From NCBI GenBank assembly GCA_002434335.1, contig DJJW01000024.1, forward strand, positions 26,830 to 32,056: a DNA stretch of 5,227 nucleotides. Direction: 5' to 3'. This document shows, in pieces, positions 5,025 through 5,227 of this stretch. The position numbers and the translations under genes are program-made. The notes beneath the pieces are model-generated. The model saw nothing but the letters and a program-made list of their open reading frames with translations, ran no database searches and had not been told where the DNA came from. How positions within the stretch are numbered: position 1 is the first letter of the stretch; the number at the start of each line of letters is the position of its first letter. Origin of the DNA: Lachnoclostridium sp. UBA6558. Lineage in GTDB: Bacteria > Bacillota > Clostridia > Lachnospirales > Lachnospiraceae.

Positions 5025-5057
5025 ATTGCGATACTGTATTACTACAGATATCGCAAT
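5025..5057 (-). terminator. Strong hairpin after the partial right-hand gene
   Basis: ATTGCGATACTGTA (5025-5038) pairs with TACAG (5043-5047) and TATCGCAAT (5049-5057): 14 base pairs, one bulged base at 5048 and a 4-base loop. It lies 15 bases after the stop of the upstream minus-strand gene. The following minus-strand bases are TTCTATT, only a modest U-tract. It probably ends that gene's transcription before the araC-clpP promoter. Confidence 0.55.
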
Positions 5058-5072
5058 AAGATTTTGTATTTA

Positions 5073-5227
5073 TTATGTTTCATTGTTGTTTTGAAAAGAC
5101 TCTTCCTCCAGCGTATGAAAACTGGCTTCATATTTCTGTACAGCCTGGGCAGGTGTTTGATGAATCAATTCCCGATTCCTTCCTTCCAGTAGTTTTATAT
5201 TGACCGCGGTTCGTAAGTTTTCGTTAT
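5073..5227 (-). CDS. C-terminal end of an unrecognised protein (runs off the right edge)
   Basis: An open frame enters from the right edge on the minus strand and ends in TAA at 5075-5073. It encodes 50 full residues: NENLRTAVNIKLLEGRNREL, IHQTPAQAVQKYEASFHTLE, then EESFQNNNET. The composition is polar, rich in Glu, Gln and Asn, and likely helical, with no membrane segment. I do not recognise the family. It is called coding because the frame stays open over the whole available length, reads like a soluble protein tail, lies on the strand of its neighbours, and is followed at 15 bases by a strong hairpin. The start and most of the protein are outside the window. Confidence 0.6.
   Translation of the reverse strand, partial: NENLRTAVNIKLLEGRNRELIHQTPAQAVQKYEASFHTLEEESFQNNNET

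Noticed and set aside
5200..5212. ACCGCGGT resembling the T-box antiterminator core
   Set aside because: It lies inside an open reading frame on the minus strand, lacks the GGTGG part, and has no specifier stem or synthetase/amino-acid gene downstream.

Overview
The window looks like an ordinary chromosomal stretch from an AT-rich Gram-positive anaerobe, most likely a Clostridia/Lachnospiraceae-type Firmicute. The reasons are strong GGAGG-type ribosome binding sites, AT-rich spacers with sigma-A-like promoters, a clostridial-style aspartokinase N-terminus (KFGGSS followed by VVPSAPGKR), and a Firmicute-type ClpP (CIGMAASMG around the active-site serine). No insertion sequence, phage gene, CRISPR array, tRNA or rRNA was seen.

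Layout. The left part is all on the minus strand. It holds a LysR-family regulator started by TTG (1333-2217), an AT-rich terminator-like stem, the metallophosphodiesterase yfcE (579-1118), a long AT-rich spacer with a clear promoter, and the first 67 codons of aspartokinase (lysC, 1-201). A roughly 500-bp divergent spacer (2218-2719) follows. It contains a LysR-type dyad, a plus-strand promoter, a candidate structured RNA, and an AT-flanked C-tract/G-tract palindrome just ahead of the only plus-strand gene. That gene (2720-3775) encodes an EamA/DMT-family transporter with a 61-residue tail carrying 23 histidines. Facing it is a minus-strand pair: a stand-alone MarA-like AraC protein (4501-4917) whose stop codon overlaps the start of a clpP paralogue (3923-4504). 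Farther right are a strong hairpin and the last 50 codons of an unrecognised minus-strand gene (5073-5227).

How the parts may work together. The EamA gene, its His-rich tail and the palindrome (ATATCCCC / GGGGATAT, similar in form to CsoR/RcnR-family operators) suggest a metal-responsive exporter; this is inference. The AraC-ClpP pair shares an ATGA junction and one promoter whose -10 box lies inside a perfect palindrome, so a regulator and a protease subunit appear to be made together. lysC (aspartate-family amino acids) has its own promoter and a leader with a hairpin plus U-tract that could act as an attenuator; no lysine riboswitch is recognisable there. The most novel candidates are the wobble-containing RNA fold at 2337-2403, the His-tail transporter with its operator, and the translationally coupled araC-clpP unit with changes in the ClpP inter-ring handle.
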